From Billgrantia azerbaijanica (lineage in GTDB: Bacteria; Pseudomonadota; Gammaproteobacteria; Pseudomonadales; Halomonadaceae): 64,000 bases of DNA. Positions 28,696-39,300 of the stretch are shown here, in pieces. The stretch covers positions 20,279 through 84,278 of the forward strand of contig SBLD01000016.1 of NCBI GenBank assembly GCA_004551485.1, written 5' to 3'. The translations under genes and the position numbers were made by a program. The notes below the pieces were generated by a model. That model did not search any database. It was not told the origin of the DNA and saw only the letters and a program-made list of their open reading frames with translations. Position 1 is the first letter of the stretch. Every line of letters begins with the position of its first letter.

Positions 28696-30123
28696 ATGAC
28701 CCTCTCTCCCCCGCTCCTGGCAGCCCTTGGTGCCATACTGGCCCTGCTCCTCGGCGGCGGTGTCGTTGCCCTGCTGAGCGCCCGCCGACTGCACGCCGAG
28801 CGCACGCGCCATGCCGACGAGGTCGCGGCGCTGCAGGCCCGGCTCGCCGAGACGCGCGAGGCGCTGTCGGCGGCCCAGGCACATCACGAGGCCGTCAGCG
28901 AGGCCTGCGACCGCTACCACCAGTGGTGGCAGGAGGAGAAGGCGGCGCGCGAGCGGGTGGCGACAGAGCTGAGTGAGCTCGGCGCGAGTCACGCCGAACT
29001 GGCCACTACCTTGGAGCAGAAGCAGCACCACTTCGCGGAGCAACTGCGGCTGCTGCGCGAGAGCCGCGATCAGCTCAAGCAGGAGTTCGAAAACCTCGCC
29101 AACGACATCCTCGAGCGCAAGGGCAAGGCGTTCTCCGAGCAGTCGCAGCAGCACCTCAGCGGACTCCTGCAACCGCTGCACAGCGAGGTGAAGGGCTTTC
29201 GCCAGCAGGTCGAGACGCTGCACCGTGCCGACACCGAGCAGCGCGCCAGCCTGCGCACCGAGCTGAAGCACCTGCAGGCGCTCAACCGCGAGATCACCGA
29301 CCAGGCGAGCCGGCTCACCGAGGCGCTGCAGGGGCAGAAGAAGATCCAGGGCAACTGGGGAGAGCTGATGCTCGAGAACGTGCTGGAGGGCTCCGGCCTG
29401 CGCCCCGGCAAGGACTACCAGCGCGAGGCGAGCTTTGCGACCGACCAGGGGCGTCGCCGGCCGGATGCCATCGTCCATCTGCCCCAGGGCAAGCACCTGG
29501 TGATCGATGCCAAGACGTCGCTCGCCGCCTACGTGCGCTACGTCAACGCCGAAGACGACGTCGCACGCCACCGGGCGCTGGCCGAGCACGCCCGGGCGGT
29601 GAGCGAGCGCATCGCCGAACTGGCCGACAAGCACTACTACGCCCTGCCCGGCCTCAACTCGCCGGAGGTGGTGGTGATGTTCATCCCGGTGGAGTCGGCC
29701 TATGTCGAGGCGCTGAAGTACGACGAGACGCTCTACCAGCGCGCCATCGAGAGCAACGTGCTGGTCGCCACCCCCACCACCCTGCTGACCAGCCTCAACA
29801 TCGTGCGCCAGCTGTGGCGCTTCGAGGACCAGAGCCGTCACAGCGCCGAGCTCGCCGGACGCGCCGAGAAGGTCTACAACAAGCTGCGCCTGTTCGTGGA
29901 GAGCCTGCAGGAGGTCGGCCGGAAGCTCGACGGCGCCCGGGAGAGCTACGACGAGGCGATGAGCCGGCTGGTCAGCGGACGCGGCAACCTGATCAAGCAG
30001 GCCGCCGAGTTCCGCGAACTCGGCGTGGCGGTACGCAAGGAGCTGCCCGGCGAGCTGGTGGAGCGCGCCGAACTCGAGCTCGACGTGCACCGGGGGAGCG
30101 AGGCCGCCCGCGAGGAGCGCTGA
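28696..30123 (+). CDS. rmuC: RmuC-family DNA recombination protein
   Basis: 475-residue protein with an N-terminal membrane anchor (about residues 5-25), a long coiled coil (about 30-145) and the RmuC nuclease-like domain (about 155-420) containing KIQGNWGELMLENVLEGSGL and HLVIDAKTSLAAYVRY. The family limits DNA inversion and repeat recombination in E. coli; a PD-(D/E)XK nuclease fold is proposed. ATG 28696 has GGAGG five bases upstream. The gene is divergent from dnaX. Confidence 0.93.
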   Translation: MTLSPPLLAALGAILALLLGGGVVALLSARRLHAERTRHADEVAALQARLAETREALSAAQAHHEAVSEACDRYHQWWQEEKAARERVATELSELGASHAELATTLEQKQHHFAEQLRLLRESRDQLKQEFENLANDILERKGKAFSEQSQQHLSGLLQPLHSEVKGFRQQVETLHRADTEQRASLRTELKHLQALNREITDQASRLTEALQGQKKIQGNWGELMLENVLEGSGLRPGKDYQREASFATDQGRRRPDAIVHLPQGKHLVIDAKTSLAAYVRYVNAEDDVARHRALAEHARAVSERIAELADKHYYALPGLNSPEVVVMFIPVESAYVEALKYDETLYQRAIESNVLVATPTTLLTSLNIVRQLWRFEDQSRHSAELAGRAEKVYNKLRLFVESLQEVGRKLDGARESYDEAMSRLVSGRGNLIKQAAEFRELGVAVRKELPGELVERAELELDVHRGSEAAREER

Positions 30124-30141
30124 GCGGCCAAGGGTACCAGA

Positions 30142-31113
<972 letters not shown>

Positions 31114-31200
31114 CGAGGTCTCCTTGTTCCATTAAGGTGCAGAGGAGCATCCTAGCATCTATTGCTGACGCTTCTCCCAGTGACAACACGCGAGTCGTGA

Positions 31201-31237
31201 ACGCAAGCGGGGAGGCCACTGGCCTCCCCGCTTGCGT
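31201..31237 (-). terminator. Strong hairpin after the small gene at 31.3-31.6 kb
   Basis: A perfect 17-bp stem (31201-31217 with 31221-31237, loop ACT) lies 21 bases past the stop codon of the 101-residue protein. There is no T-tract on the minus strand, so it may be a transcript-stabilising or Rho-assisted end rather than a classical terminator. Confidence 0.6.
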
Positions 31238-31258
31238 CAGATGACTCGTACGCGGCTG

Positions 31259-31564
31259 TCAGGCGCAGTCCGCCGCGCCCTCGCCGAACATGTCGAACAG
31301 CAGCTCGCGCCCCATGGGGGTGAGAATGAAACGCCCCTGATCGTTGTAGGTGGCCGCCTCGCTGCGCTCGAGCACCTGCTGGCAGGTATTCCATTCGCTG
31401 GCCTCCGCCTGCAGCTGGCGCAGGGCGGGCCGATCGAGGCCGCGGTGGGCCACCGTCACCGTCTCCAGCACGTGACCGTGGCGGTAGAGCAGCGCCGCGA
31501 CGTTGGAGAGACACTGGCGAAGGCTGCGCTGGATGCCCGCCGTGGTGGACGTATCGATGGCCAT
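31259..31564 (-). CDS. Hypothetical protein, 101 residues
   Basis: Small acidic cytoplasmic protein of unknown function. It opens with an amphipathic helical stretch (GIQRSLRQCLSNVAALLY) and has a wing-like end (ATYNDQGRFILTPMGRELLFDMFG), which could be a small winged-helix-like fold. It has two cysteines in the body and one penultimate. No membrane segment or signal is seen. A good promoter lies upstream and a strong hairpin downstream, so it is probably a single-gene unit between cysK and the 4.5S RNA gene. Confidence 0.7.
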   Translation of the reverse strand: MAIDTSTTAGIQRSLRQCLSNVAALLYRHGHVLETVTVAHRGLDRPALRQLQAEASEWNTCQQVLERSEAATYNDQGRFILTPMGRELLFDMFGEGAADCA

Positions 31565-31600
31565 GTGTCGTGTTCCCTCTCGCCGGATTTGCTGCGCTGC

Positions 31601-31629
31601 ATGATACCACCAGCGGAAGGATTAGACAA
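31601..31629 (-). promoter_or_regulatory. Sigma-70 promoter of the 101-residue protein gene
   Basis: On the minus strand TTGTCT and TATCAT are separated by 17 bases; the -10 ends 37 bases upstream of the start codon. Both hexamers are good matches. Confidence 0.6.
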
Positions 31630-31681
31630 AGGTAGTATGTCGACGAAAGGCTAAGGCACGAAATCAGACGCCGGAAATGGA

Positions 31682-31791
<110 letters not shown>

Positions 31792-31867
31792 ACAGCGCGA
31801 TGACGATCGATAGACTCGGACCGGCATCGAACTCGGCCTGCCTTCAAGGACTTGCCGAGCGCTGCGC

Positions 31868-31897
31868 ACTATACCAGCGCCACCCCCTGGCCAGCAA
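31868..31897 (-). promoter_or_regulatory. Probable promoter of ffs, giving a long 5' leader
   Basis: TTGCTG (31897-31892) and TATAGT (31873-31868) on the minus strand are 18 bases apart with a G+C-rich discriminator (GCGCAGCGC). The predicted start is about 70 bases before the mature 4.5S end, so a precursor would need 5' processing. Confidence 0.55.
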
Positions 31898-32003
31898 GCA
31901 CCGTGCAGACACCGGCGACCGCCTGTGTGAAGCCTCGGCAGGTCGTGTAAGGTGAAGGTACGCCCAAGACAGCGACCCATCCCTCACGCGGAGGAGGCAC
32001 AAT

Positions 32004-33227
32004 ATGCAAAAGGATCCGAACAAGGGGTACATCGCCCTGCTGGGCTGGAGCCTCAACGCCATCGAGGCCGCCGAGAACTTCGACCGCCGCTACGTGGTGG
32101 TGGCGCCGGAATGGGCCGAGGAGTACTGCCAGAAGCACGACATCCCCTACGTGCCCTGGAACTTCGAACGGCTCAACGACCGCTCCATGGAGATCGCCGA
32201 GACGCTCAAGGAGAAGGGCGTCGACGTGGCCATCCCGCTCTTCGAGGAGACCGTGGAGTGGGCCGGGGCGATCAACTCGCTGTTGCTCGACAAACCGCGC
32301 CTCTACGGCCAGTCGCTGCTGCTGCGCGACAAGGCACTGATGAAGCGCCGCGCCCAGTTGGGCGGCATCCGCGTGGGCATCTTCGAGGAGGCCCATGACA
32401 AGGGCGACGTCATCCGCTTTCTCAAGCGCGTCAACCAGACCCTGCTCAAGCTCGACGGCGACCCCAACGACCCCATCCACCTCAAGGCGTTCGACAAGGC
32501 CGGCTGCCTGGGGCACCGGGTGATCCGTACGCCCGACGAGGTCGATACCATCCCCGAGGAAGAGTTCCCGGTGCTGATGGAGTCGCACCTCGACGGCTGG
32601 GAGTTCGCCGTGGAGGCATGGATCCACAACGGCAAGATCGCCTTCTTGAACATTTCCGAATACGTGACCCTGGGCTATTCGGTGTTCGTGCCCGCCTCAC
32701 CGGAGCTCGAGAAATATCGCCCGCAGATCACCGCTCAGATCGAGAAGCTGATCAAGGCCTTCGACATCGACTTCGGCTTGATCCACCCCGAGTACTTCGT
32801 CACCAGCGACGGCGAGATGTACTTCGGCGAGGTCGCCTACCGCCCGCCGGGGTTCAAGGTGTTCGAGCTGCTCGAACGGGTCTATGGCTTCAATGCCTAC
32901 CAGGCCAGCATGCTGGTGTTCGATCCCAAGACCAAACCCGAGGAAGTCCAGGCCTTTTTCCCGAGGGAGGTGGTGGATGCCGACGGCTATGCCGGCTGCT
33001 TCGGGGTCTACCCGCGGCGCCGGGTGGTCAGCCGCCTGGAGATCCCCGAAGAGGTCGAGGACGATCCCTACTTCGAATCCCACGAGCTGACCCCGCCGCA
33101 GGAGGAAACCGTGACCAAGCGCACCGCCTTCGGTACCCACTGGGGCCTGGTCTACTTCAAGGGCGATGATGCAACACGCATGAAGGAACTCCTCAAGCAT
33201 ATGGAAGAACTTGATTTCTATGTCTGA
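32004..33227 (+). CDS. ATP-grasp domain protein of unknown substrate
   Basis: 407 residues. An N-terminal nucleotide-fold-like region (1-110: GYIALLGWSLNAIEAA, RYVVVAP) precedes an ATP-grasp domain (about 110-320). Metal and ATP ligands are visible in LIHPEYFV (Glu263), YFGEVAYRPPG (Glu276) and Arg280, the pattern of carboxylate-amine ligases. The C-terminal 85 residues are a separate acidic region. The start has GGAGGAGG upstream. ATP-grasp enzymes join a carboxylate to an amine or thiol through an acyl phosphate; neither substrate can be told. It is 46 bases upstream of the papain-like protein gene, so the two probably work together. Confidence 0.75.
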   Translation: MQKDPNKGYIALLGWSLNAIEAAENFDRRYVVVAPEWAEEYCQKHDIPYVPWNFERLNDRSMEIAETLKEKGVDVAIPLFEETVEWAGAINSLLLDKPRLYGQSLLLRDKALMKRRAQLGGIRVGIFEEAHDKGDVIRFLKRVNQTLLKLDGDPNDPIHLKAFDKAGCLGHRVIRTPDEVDTIPEEEFPVLMESHLDGWEFAVEAWIHNGKIAFLNISEYVTLGYSVFVPASPELEKYRPQITAQIEKLIKAFDIDFGLIHPEYFVTSDGEMYFGEVAYRPPGFKVFELLERVYGFNAYQASMLVFDPKTKPEEVQAFFPREVVDADGYAGCFGVYPRRRVVSRLEIPEEVEDDPYFESHELTPPQEETVTKRTAFGTHWGLVYFKGDDATRMKELLKHMEELDFYV

Positions 33228-33273
33228 TACAGGCGTCATGGCAGTGATGACAGCCTGACGACGAGGAGTCGGC

Positions 33274-35310
33274 GTGACGACGCATGATGAGACGAGCCCG
33301 GGTGGTGATGCGCCGGCCGACAACAGCAAGCTGCTCGGCCTGCTCCAGAAGCTGGACGAAGCGGTCACCCTGCTGGGCGAGGCACCCGCGTTCGCCAAGC
33401 CCGGCAAGCTGCCCCGGGTGCTGGATACCGCTCGCCGGGTCATGCTCCAGCCGGGCGGCTGTGCGGCGATCGAGCTGCGCGCCCAGACCCTGGAGGAGGC
33501 CGGGATCTTCGTCGGTTCCGACTGGGAGACGCCCCAGTACCTGGTGCCCAGCCTGACCACCCATGCCCTGAAGAGCGCCGACCCCAGCACCGTGGCGATC
33601 GAGGCGCTCAGCGAGCTGCGGCTGCTGGCCATCGCCAAGGGCGACTACCTGCACCCCCAGGTCTCGGAGGAGCAGGCGCACCACTACCTGACGCAGACCA
33701 TGGCCATCAACCTGTGGCTGCTGTTCGGCGCGCCCACCGAGGCCGAGCGCGAAACCCAGGGACGGCTGGCCCAGCTACCGCGCAACCTCTTCCAGCACCT
33801 GGCCGAACGCATCGGCTACGAGCACGTGATCGACCAGTTGATCGAGGAAATCTGGCGCATCCTGCAGCAGCGCCCGATCCAGGTGGAGCCGGTGAAGCAG
33901 ATGATCACCCAGATCGCCATCTGCCAGGCCAACCCCGAGATCGACCTGGGTGCCAGCGGCCAGGGCGCCGACCGCCTGGTCAGCTCGCTGTTCGGGCCCA
34001 CGCGGGCCTGCCGCGAGGACCCCGGCCTGGAGGTCTACCGCGAGCGTCTGGCCAGCATGGACAGCGCCGCGCTGCAGGGCGAGGCCTCCGGCTTCGCCCG
34101 CGCCATGCACGATACCGGGCTGGTCTCCGCCTACCATCCGGTGCTGCTGCGCCACCTGCTGGACCACAGCGACTACCTGCTCGCCGAGGCGCTGGGCCTC
34201 TCCTCCACCGGCCGTGACTGCATGATGTGCTATCGCGAGCTCGTCCACGCCCTGATCCGCAGCGGCGTGCATCCCAGCACGCCGCAGGCCGTCTACGGCC
34301 TGGCGCTGATGCTCGAGCGGGGCATCCTCTACCAGCCGCCGGTCGCCCCGGCCATGTGGCGTCAGTTGGGGCTCACGCTTTCCGAATGGTCCCAGGCGCG
34401 GCTCAACCTGGCCTACGGCGAGGCCATCTCGCCACGCGCCCGCCTGCTGGAGGGCGTGCTGTGCATGCTGGGTCTGCCGCTCGGCGTGGGTCAGGGCAAC
34501 AACCCCACCTGCCAGTCGGCCCGGGCGCTCTCCATGTGGGCCTACAACGACCCCGACTACCTGCTGCAGATGGTGGCCTGGGCGGCGCGTGACGACGAGA
34601 TCATCATGCACTTCGAGGGCATGCCGCTCTCCTCCATGGCCAGCCTGTCGGGTGTCGCCCAGACCCTGCCCATGGACCTCGACCCGGTGTCGCTGATCGT
34701 GGTGCCGCATCTCGACCGCATCTATGCCGAGATGGGGCGGCGCTGCATCGGCCGCGAGGGCGACCCCCATCGCTGGGTCAATCCGGAATTCCACGGCTGG
34801 TGGGCCGGACGCGGCTTTCGCATCAACGTCGACGTGGCCACCGGCCAGCTCCACGAGCTGGACGACTTCCTGCGCCACTTCTACGCCAGCTACCACCCCT
34901 ACTACAACGGCAACCAGCCGCTGATCCACCCGCAGCCGGCGGGCATCGCCGTCACCGACAGCGCGGCGCGCTTCATCGGCTGGCACGCCATTACCGTGCT
35001 GCGCGTGGCCCTCGACCCGTCCGACACCATGCGGGTCTACTTCTTCAACCCCAACAACGACAGCGGCCAGGACTGGGGCGACGGCATCAAGGTCAGCACG
35101 GCGGACCACGGCGAGCGCTTCGGCGAGTCCTCGCTGCCCTTCGAGCAGTTCGCCTCGCGCCTCTACATCTTCCACTACGACCCGCTGGAGCGCGGCGAAC
35201 TGGCCCAGATCACCCAGGATGAGCTCGACCGGGTCACCGGTTACATCCACCGCAGCTGGGGCGCCGACCGCATCCCGCCCGCCGACCTGCAGGCCGACCA
35301 GGGGCCCTGA
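33274..35310 (+). CDS. Large protein with a papain-like C-terminal domain, function unknown
   Basis: 678 residues without signal peptide or membrane segment. The N-terminal 390 residues are mostly helical and unrecognised. The C-terminal half has a papain-like order of residues: Gln407 and Cys413 (GQGNNPTCQSARALS, the same six-residue spacing as papain Gln19 and Cys25), His571 (FIGWHAITVLRV) and Asn592 (YFFNPNNDSGQDWG). These would form an oxyanion-hole Gln and a Cys-His-Asn triad, so peptidase, amidase or acyl-transferase chemistry is plausible. The pairing with an ATP-grasp ligase suggests making and breaking of the same amide bond, or ligase plus transferase. tlyA follows after 21 bases. 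Confidence 0.7.
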   Translation: MTTHDETSPGGDAPADNSKLLGLLQKLDEAVTLLGEAPAFAKPGKLPRVLDTARRVMLQPGGCAAIELRAQTLEEAGIFVGSDWETPQYLVPSLTTHALKSADPSTVAIEALSELRLLAIAKGDYLHPQVSEEQAHHYLTQTMAINLWLLFGAPTEAERETQGRLAQLPRNLFQHLAERIGYEHVIDQLIEEIWRILQQRPIQVEPVKQMITQIAICQANPEIDLGASGQGADRLVSSLFGPTRACREDPGLEVYRERLASMDSAALQGEASGFARAMHDTGLVSAYHPVLLRHLLDHSDYLLAEALGLSSTGRDCMMCYRELVHALIRSGVHPSTPQAVYGLALMLERGILYQPPVAPAMWRQLGLTLSEWSQARLNLAYGEAISPRARLLEGVLCMLGLPLGVGQGNNPTCQSARALSMWAYNDPDYLLQMVAWAARDDEIIMHFEGMPLSSMASLSGVAQTLPMDLDPVSLIVVPHLDRIYAEMGRRCIGREGDPHRWVNPEFHGWWAGRGFRINVDVATGQLHELDDFLRHFYASYHPYYNGNQPLIHPQPAGIAVTDSAARFIGWHAITVLRVALDPSDTMRVYFFNPNNDSGQDWGDGIKVSTADHGERFGESSLPFEQFASRLYIFHYDPLERGELAQITQDELDRVTGYIHRSWGADRIPPADLQADQGP

Positions 35311-35331
35311 CGGAACAGGAACGCGCGCCAC

Positions 35332-36096
35332 ATGACACGCCTCGACCAACTGCTCGTCGCCCAGGGCCTGGCCCGCTCACGCACCCGCGCCCAGCGCCTG
35401 ATCCGCCACGGCCGGGTCAGCCTGGCCGAGACGGGGCGGGTGCTCGCCAAGCCCGGCGAGAAGCTGCCCGACGATACGCGGCTGACCGTGACCGAGGAAC
35501 CGGAGGAGCGCTACGTCTCCCGCGCCGGGCTCAAGCTGGAGGCGCTGATCGCCGCCCTCGACCTGGATCTCACGGGCAAGCTGGTGCTCGATGTGGGCCA
35601 GTCCACCGGCGGCTTCACCGACTGCGCCCTGCGCGCCGGCGCCCGCCACGTGATCGGCGTCGAGGTGGGCCGCGACCAGCTCGATCCCGAACTACGCGGC
35701 GATGCACGCGTGACCTGCCTGGAGGGACTCAACGCCCGGGCCATGGCCTTGGATCCGCGTCTGCGCGAGGCCTTCTCGGCCCAGGGCGCCGCGGGACCGG
35801 ATCTCGCCGTGATGGACGTCTCCTTCATCTCCCAGACGCTGATCCTCCCGCAGCTCGCCGCCCTGCTGCCGGCCGGCGGCGAGCTGGCGAGCCTGGTCAA
35901 GCCGCAGTTCGAGGTGGGCCCGGGCAGGGTCGATGCCCGCGGGCTGGTCGTCGATCCCAATCGCTACGCCGAGGTGGAGGCGCGCATCCGCGCCAGCTGT
36001 GCCGAGCACGGCCTCCGCGTGCAGCACTGGCAGGAGAGTCCGCTGCGCGGCGGCGACGGGAATCGCGAGTTTCTGCTGCATGCGGTGAAGGCATGA
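35332..36096 (+). CDS. tlyA: TlyA-family rRNA 2'-O-methyltransferase (hemolysin A homologue)
   Basis: 254 residues. It has an N-terminal S4 RNA-binding domain (about 1-60, MTRLDQLLVAQGLARSR), the linker YVSRAGLKLEAL, and an FtsJ-like methyltransferase domain with SAM motif LVLDVGQSTGGFTDCAL (about residue 85) and MDVSFISQTLILP. TlyA enzymes methylate 16S and/or 23S rRNA cytidines. The S4 domain with this length fits TlyA. It is 21 bases downstream of the papain-like protein gene and may share its transcript. Confidence 0.92.
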   Translation: MTRLDQLLVAQGLARSRTRAQRLIRHGRVSLAETGRVLAKPGEKLPDDTRLTVTEEPEERYVSRAGLKLEALIAALDLDLTGKLVLDVGQSTGGFTDCALRAGARHVIGVEVGRDQLDPELRGDARVTCLEGLNARAMALDPRLREAFSAQGAAGPDLAVMDVSFISQTLILPQLAALLPAGGELASLVKPQFEVGPGRVDARGLVVDPNRYAEVEARIRASCAEHGLRVQHWQESPLRGGDGNREFLLHAVKA

Positions 36097-36182
36097 GGAA
36101 CCTCGCGCATTGGCATGCCCCCCGTGGGGGGAATGAGATGCCTCCACGCCCCGCCGATTGACCACCCAAGGTGGCTCACGCT

Positions 36183-36292
36183 TGTGGGAAGTGGGTTTCG
36201 TGGGAGGGAGCTTCAGCTCGCGAAGCAGCACGCAGTGCTGCCAGGTCTGGGGCGCCTGGCGGCGCCTTCGCCCGGCGGAGCCGGCCTCCCAC
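36183..36292 (+). repeat. REP-like interspersed repeat, copy 1
   Basis: The core (36200-36292) runs from GTGGGAGGGAGCTTCAGCTC to GCCGGCCTCCCAC, so the two ends are inverted copies of GTGGGAGG. The interior has GCGAAGCAGC and several short palindromes. The same 90-odd bases recur in reverse orientation at 55313-55402. It fills the gap between tlyA and the convergent mscK-type gene. The size and GTGGGAG ends resemble Pseudomonas-type REP elements. Confidence 0.85.
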
Positions 36293-36337
36293 AATGCCGG
36301 CCTCCTGCAGAGCGGCATCACGTTATCGTGTGAAGGA

Positions 36338-39300
36338 TCAGCGCCCCACATCCCCCGCGTCGATATCGCCGGGATCACCTTTGGCGCCGGGCGGCGGATG
36401 GGCCGGGTCGATCACCTGGCCGGAGGCAACGCTCTCGACGCGCCTGGCCGTGCCGTCGGTACGGTGCAGCCAGACATCGAGCTGGTTGAAGGCGATGTCC
36501 ACGCCATGCTCGGCGAACAGCTCGCCCACCCGGCAGTTGAGCTCGTCAGTGGCGAAGAGCCGGTCGCCCAGGCTGTTGACGAAGATGCGCAGCTCGAAGT
36601 CCAGGGTGCTCTCGGCGTAGTTCATGAAGAACACCTGCGGCTCCGGGTCGGCGAGCACCCGCGGGTTCTCCTCGGCGGCAAGGCGCAGCAGGCGATGCAC
36701 CAGCCGGTGGTCCGAGCCGTAGGCCACGCCGTAGGTGAGCACCACCCGGGTGATGGTGTCCGACAGCGACCAGTTGATCAGTTGGTCGGTGACGAACGTC
36801 TTGTTGGGGATGATGATCTCCTTGCGGTCGAAGTCGGTCACCGTGGTGGCGCGGATACGGATCTTGCTCACCGTGCCGGTGAGGTTGCCCAGGGTGATGG
36901 TATCGCCGATGCGCACCGGCCGCTCGAAGAGGATGATCAGCCCCGACACGAAGTTGGCGAAGATCTCCTGCAGGCCGAAGCCCAGGCCCACGCCGAGCGC
37001 CGCCACCAGCCACTGCAACTGGCTCCAGGCCACGCCCAGGGTGCCCAGCGCCGCCACCACCCCGGTGCCGACGATGGTGTAGGAGAGCAGCGAGCTGATG
37101 GCGTAGGCGCTGCCCTGCGCGAGTTCGAGGCGCGACAGCACGCTCACCTCGAGCAGGCCGGGCAGGTTGCGCGCCATCATCAACGTCAGCAGCACGATGA
37201 GCAGTGCGGTGAACAGGTCGGCCACCGACACCATGCTCCCGACCACCTCGGCGCCCTCCCCTTCGGCGGGCTCGAGCAGGGTGACCTGCTCGAGGTAGCC
37301 GAGCACCGCGAAAAGGTCGGACCACACCAGGTAGAGCACCGTGATGAAGCCGATCAGCAGGATCAGCTTCGACAGGCGCAGCGACTGCTGGTTGACCTGC
37401 TCCATGTCCAGCGGTGGCTCCTCGACCACCTCCCCCCCCCCTTCGGCGCCCTCCTGCACCTGGGCACGCCGCCGCGCCAGCGCCCGGCGATAGGCGAGAC
37501 GCCGGGCGGCCACGGCCAGGCCGCGTACCACCGCGGCCTCCACCAGTATCCACATCCCCAGCAGGTAGAGGGTGATGACGAAGCGCCCCACCAGGCTCAG
37601 GGCGGTGTATTCGTAGCCGTAGCCGATCAGCCCGGCAAACACCAGCGGCACCAGGGCCATGGCAAGCCCCAGCACCAGACGGAACAGCTTGACACCGAAG
37701 AAGGGGGTATGGGCCAGGATCAGCTTGGCCAGCACCAGGCTCATGCCGAGGAGCCCGGTGAACAGCAGCCCCAGGGCCACCGGACGCTGGGAGAGTTCGA
37801 TCTCCGCCCCGCGTACCAGCGGCGCGATCAGCAGCACCGGGATGAGTGCCACCGCCAGCCACAGCAGCCACCAGCGCAGCATCGCCGCATAGCCGGACGG
37901 CCAGTAGAAGTGGCGGGTCGCCACGCCGTCGGCCACCAGCAGGCGGCGTGCCCAGGCGATTACCGCCCAGGCGAGCGACAGGTGGAGCAGCGCCACGCCC
38001 ACCCCCCGAGCCAGCCCCTCGCCACCCAGCAGCAGCGCCAGGCCCGCGGCCACCAGACAGAGCGGCCCGGGCAGCGCCAGCAGGGCATTGAGCACGATCG
38101 CCTGGGGGGTATGGCCTTGGGTATCGCGCTTGAGGTGGCCGATCTCTGCGTGAAGCCGGGCCAGGCGGCGCTGGATGCGTCGCCGGCTGAGCAGCAGCCC
38201 CATCGCCAGCAGCAGGGGCGGCACGCCGGCAAGTGCCCGGGCCTCCGGCAGTTCCCAATTGGCCGGCAGCAGCTCGCGCCACTCGCCCTCCTGCCACTCG
38301 GTCAGCAGCTTGCCGGGCAGGCTGCGCAGCCAGGCTAGATCGAGAGGGCGCGCATTGGCGATCCAGAAGAGCTGCTCGTCGATGGTGGTGCGCAGTTCAC
38401 GACTCGTTCCCAGCAGCTGCTGCTGGTTGAGCTGCAGGTCGATCGCGGCACTGAGCATCTCGCCGTAGGCCTGCTCGAGCTGGTCGACGAGTTCGCGACG
38501 CCCCTGGTAGAGGGAAAGGAGCGAATCGACCAGCGCCGGCGACGCTTCGGCGTCTGCCTCCTCGATACGCCGGCGGGCAAGCTGCTCGGTCTGACGCAGG
38601 TCGTCACGCTGTCGGCTGAGTTCGAACTGCTTGAGGCGCAGGTCGGCGATCTCGTCCTGCAGCCCGCGTCGCGCTTCCACACGCGGCAACGACTGGCGTT
38701 GTTCACGCAGAATCCGCGACAGCAGGATGCTGCCGCGGATGGCATCGATCTGCTCGTTGAGGCTGCGCTGCAGCTGGCGTACCCGCTCGAGCTGGCGGCG
38801 CACCTCGATCCCCTCACGTACCAGTCGGTTGGCGCGCTCGTTGACCCGCAGCAGCTCGAGGCTCATGTCGCGGTTGATCTCCTGGGCCCGGGTCACCACC
38901 GGGTGGCCGACCACGCCCTCCTCGTCTTGCACCGCCTCGGCGATGGCCTGTTCCGACTGTTCACGCTGGCGCCGGTCGATGATCCCCTGCAGCAGGGTCA
39001 GGCGCGCCTCATGGCTGGCCACCTGGCGCTCCAGCAGGTTGCGGTGCTCCTGGTCCAGTTCGCGCAGCCGCGAATTGGTGGCCAGTTCGCGCTGGTGCAG
39101 CTGCAGCGTCTGCTCGGCCAGCTCGCGCTCGATACGCAGGCGCAGGCGCTGCGGGTCGTCTTCGGCGGCGCGGCCATCGCCCAGTTCCGCCAATCGGCGA
39201 CGCGCTTCATCGACGCGCTGCATGGACTCGCTGATCGCCTGCTGGGCACGCTCCGGCAGGGTCTGGGCACTCAGCAGTCGGGCCGATACTTCAGCCAACC

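Noticed and set aside
28531-30090. In-frame N-terminal extension of dnaX of about 520 residues
   Set aside because: It lies antisense to rmuC and has no similarity to clamp-loader proteins; MSYQVLARKWRPRTF is the family start.
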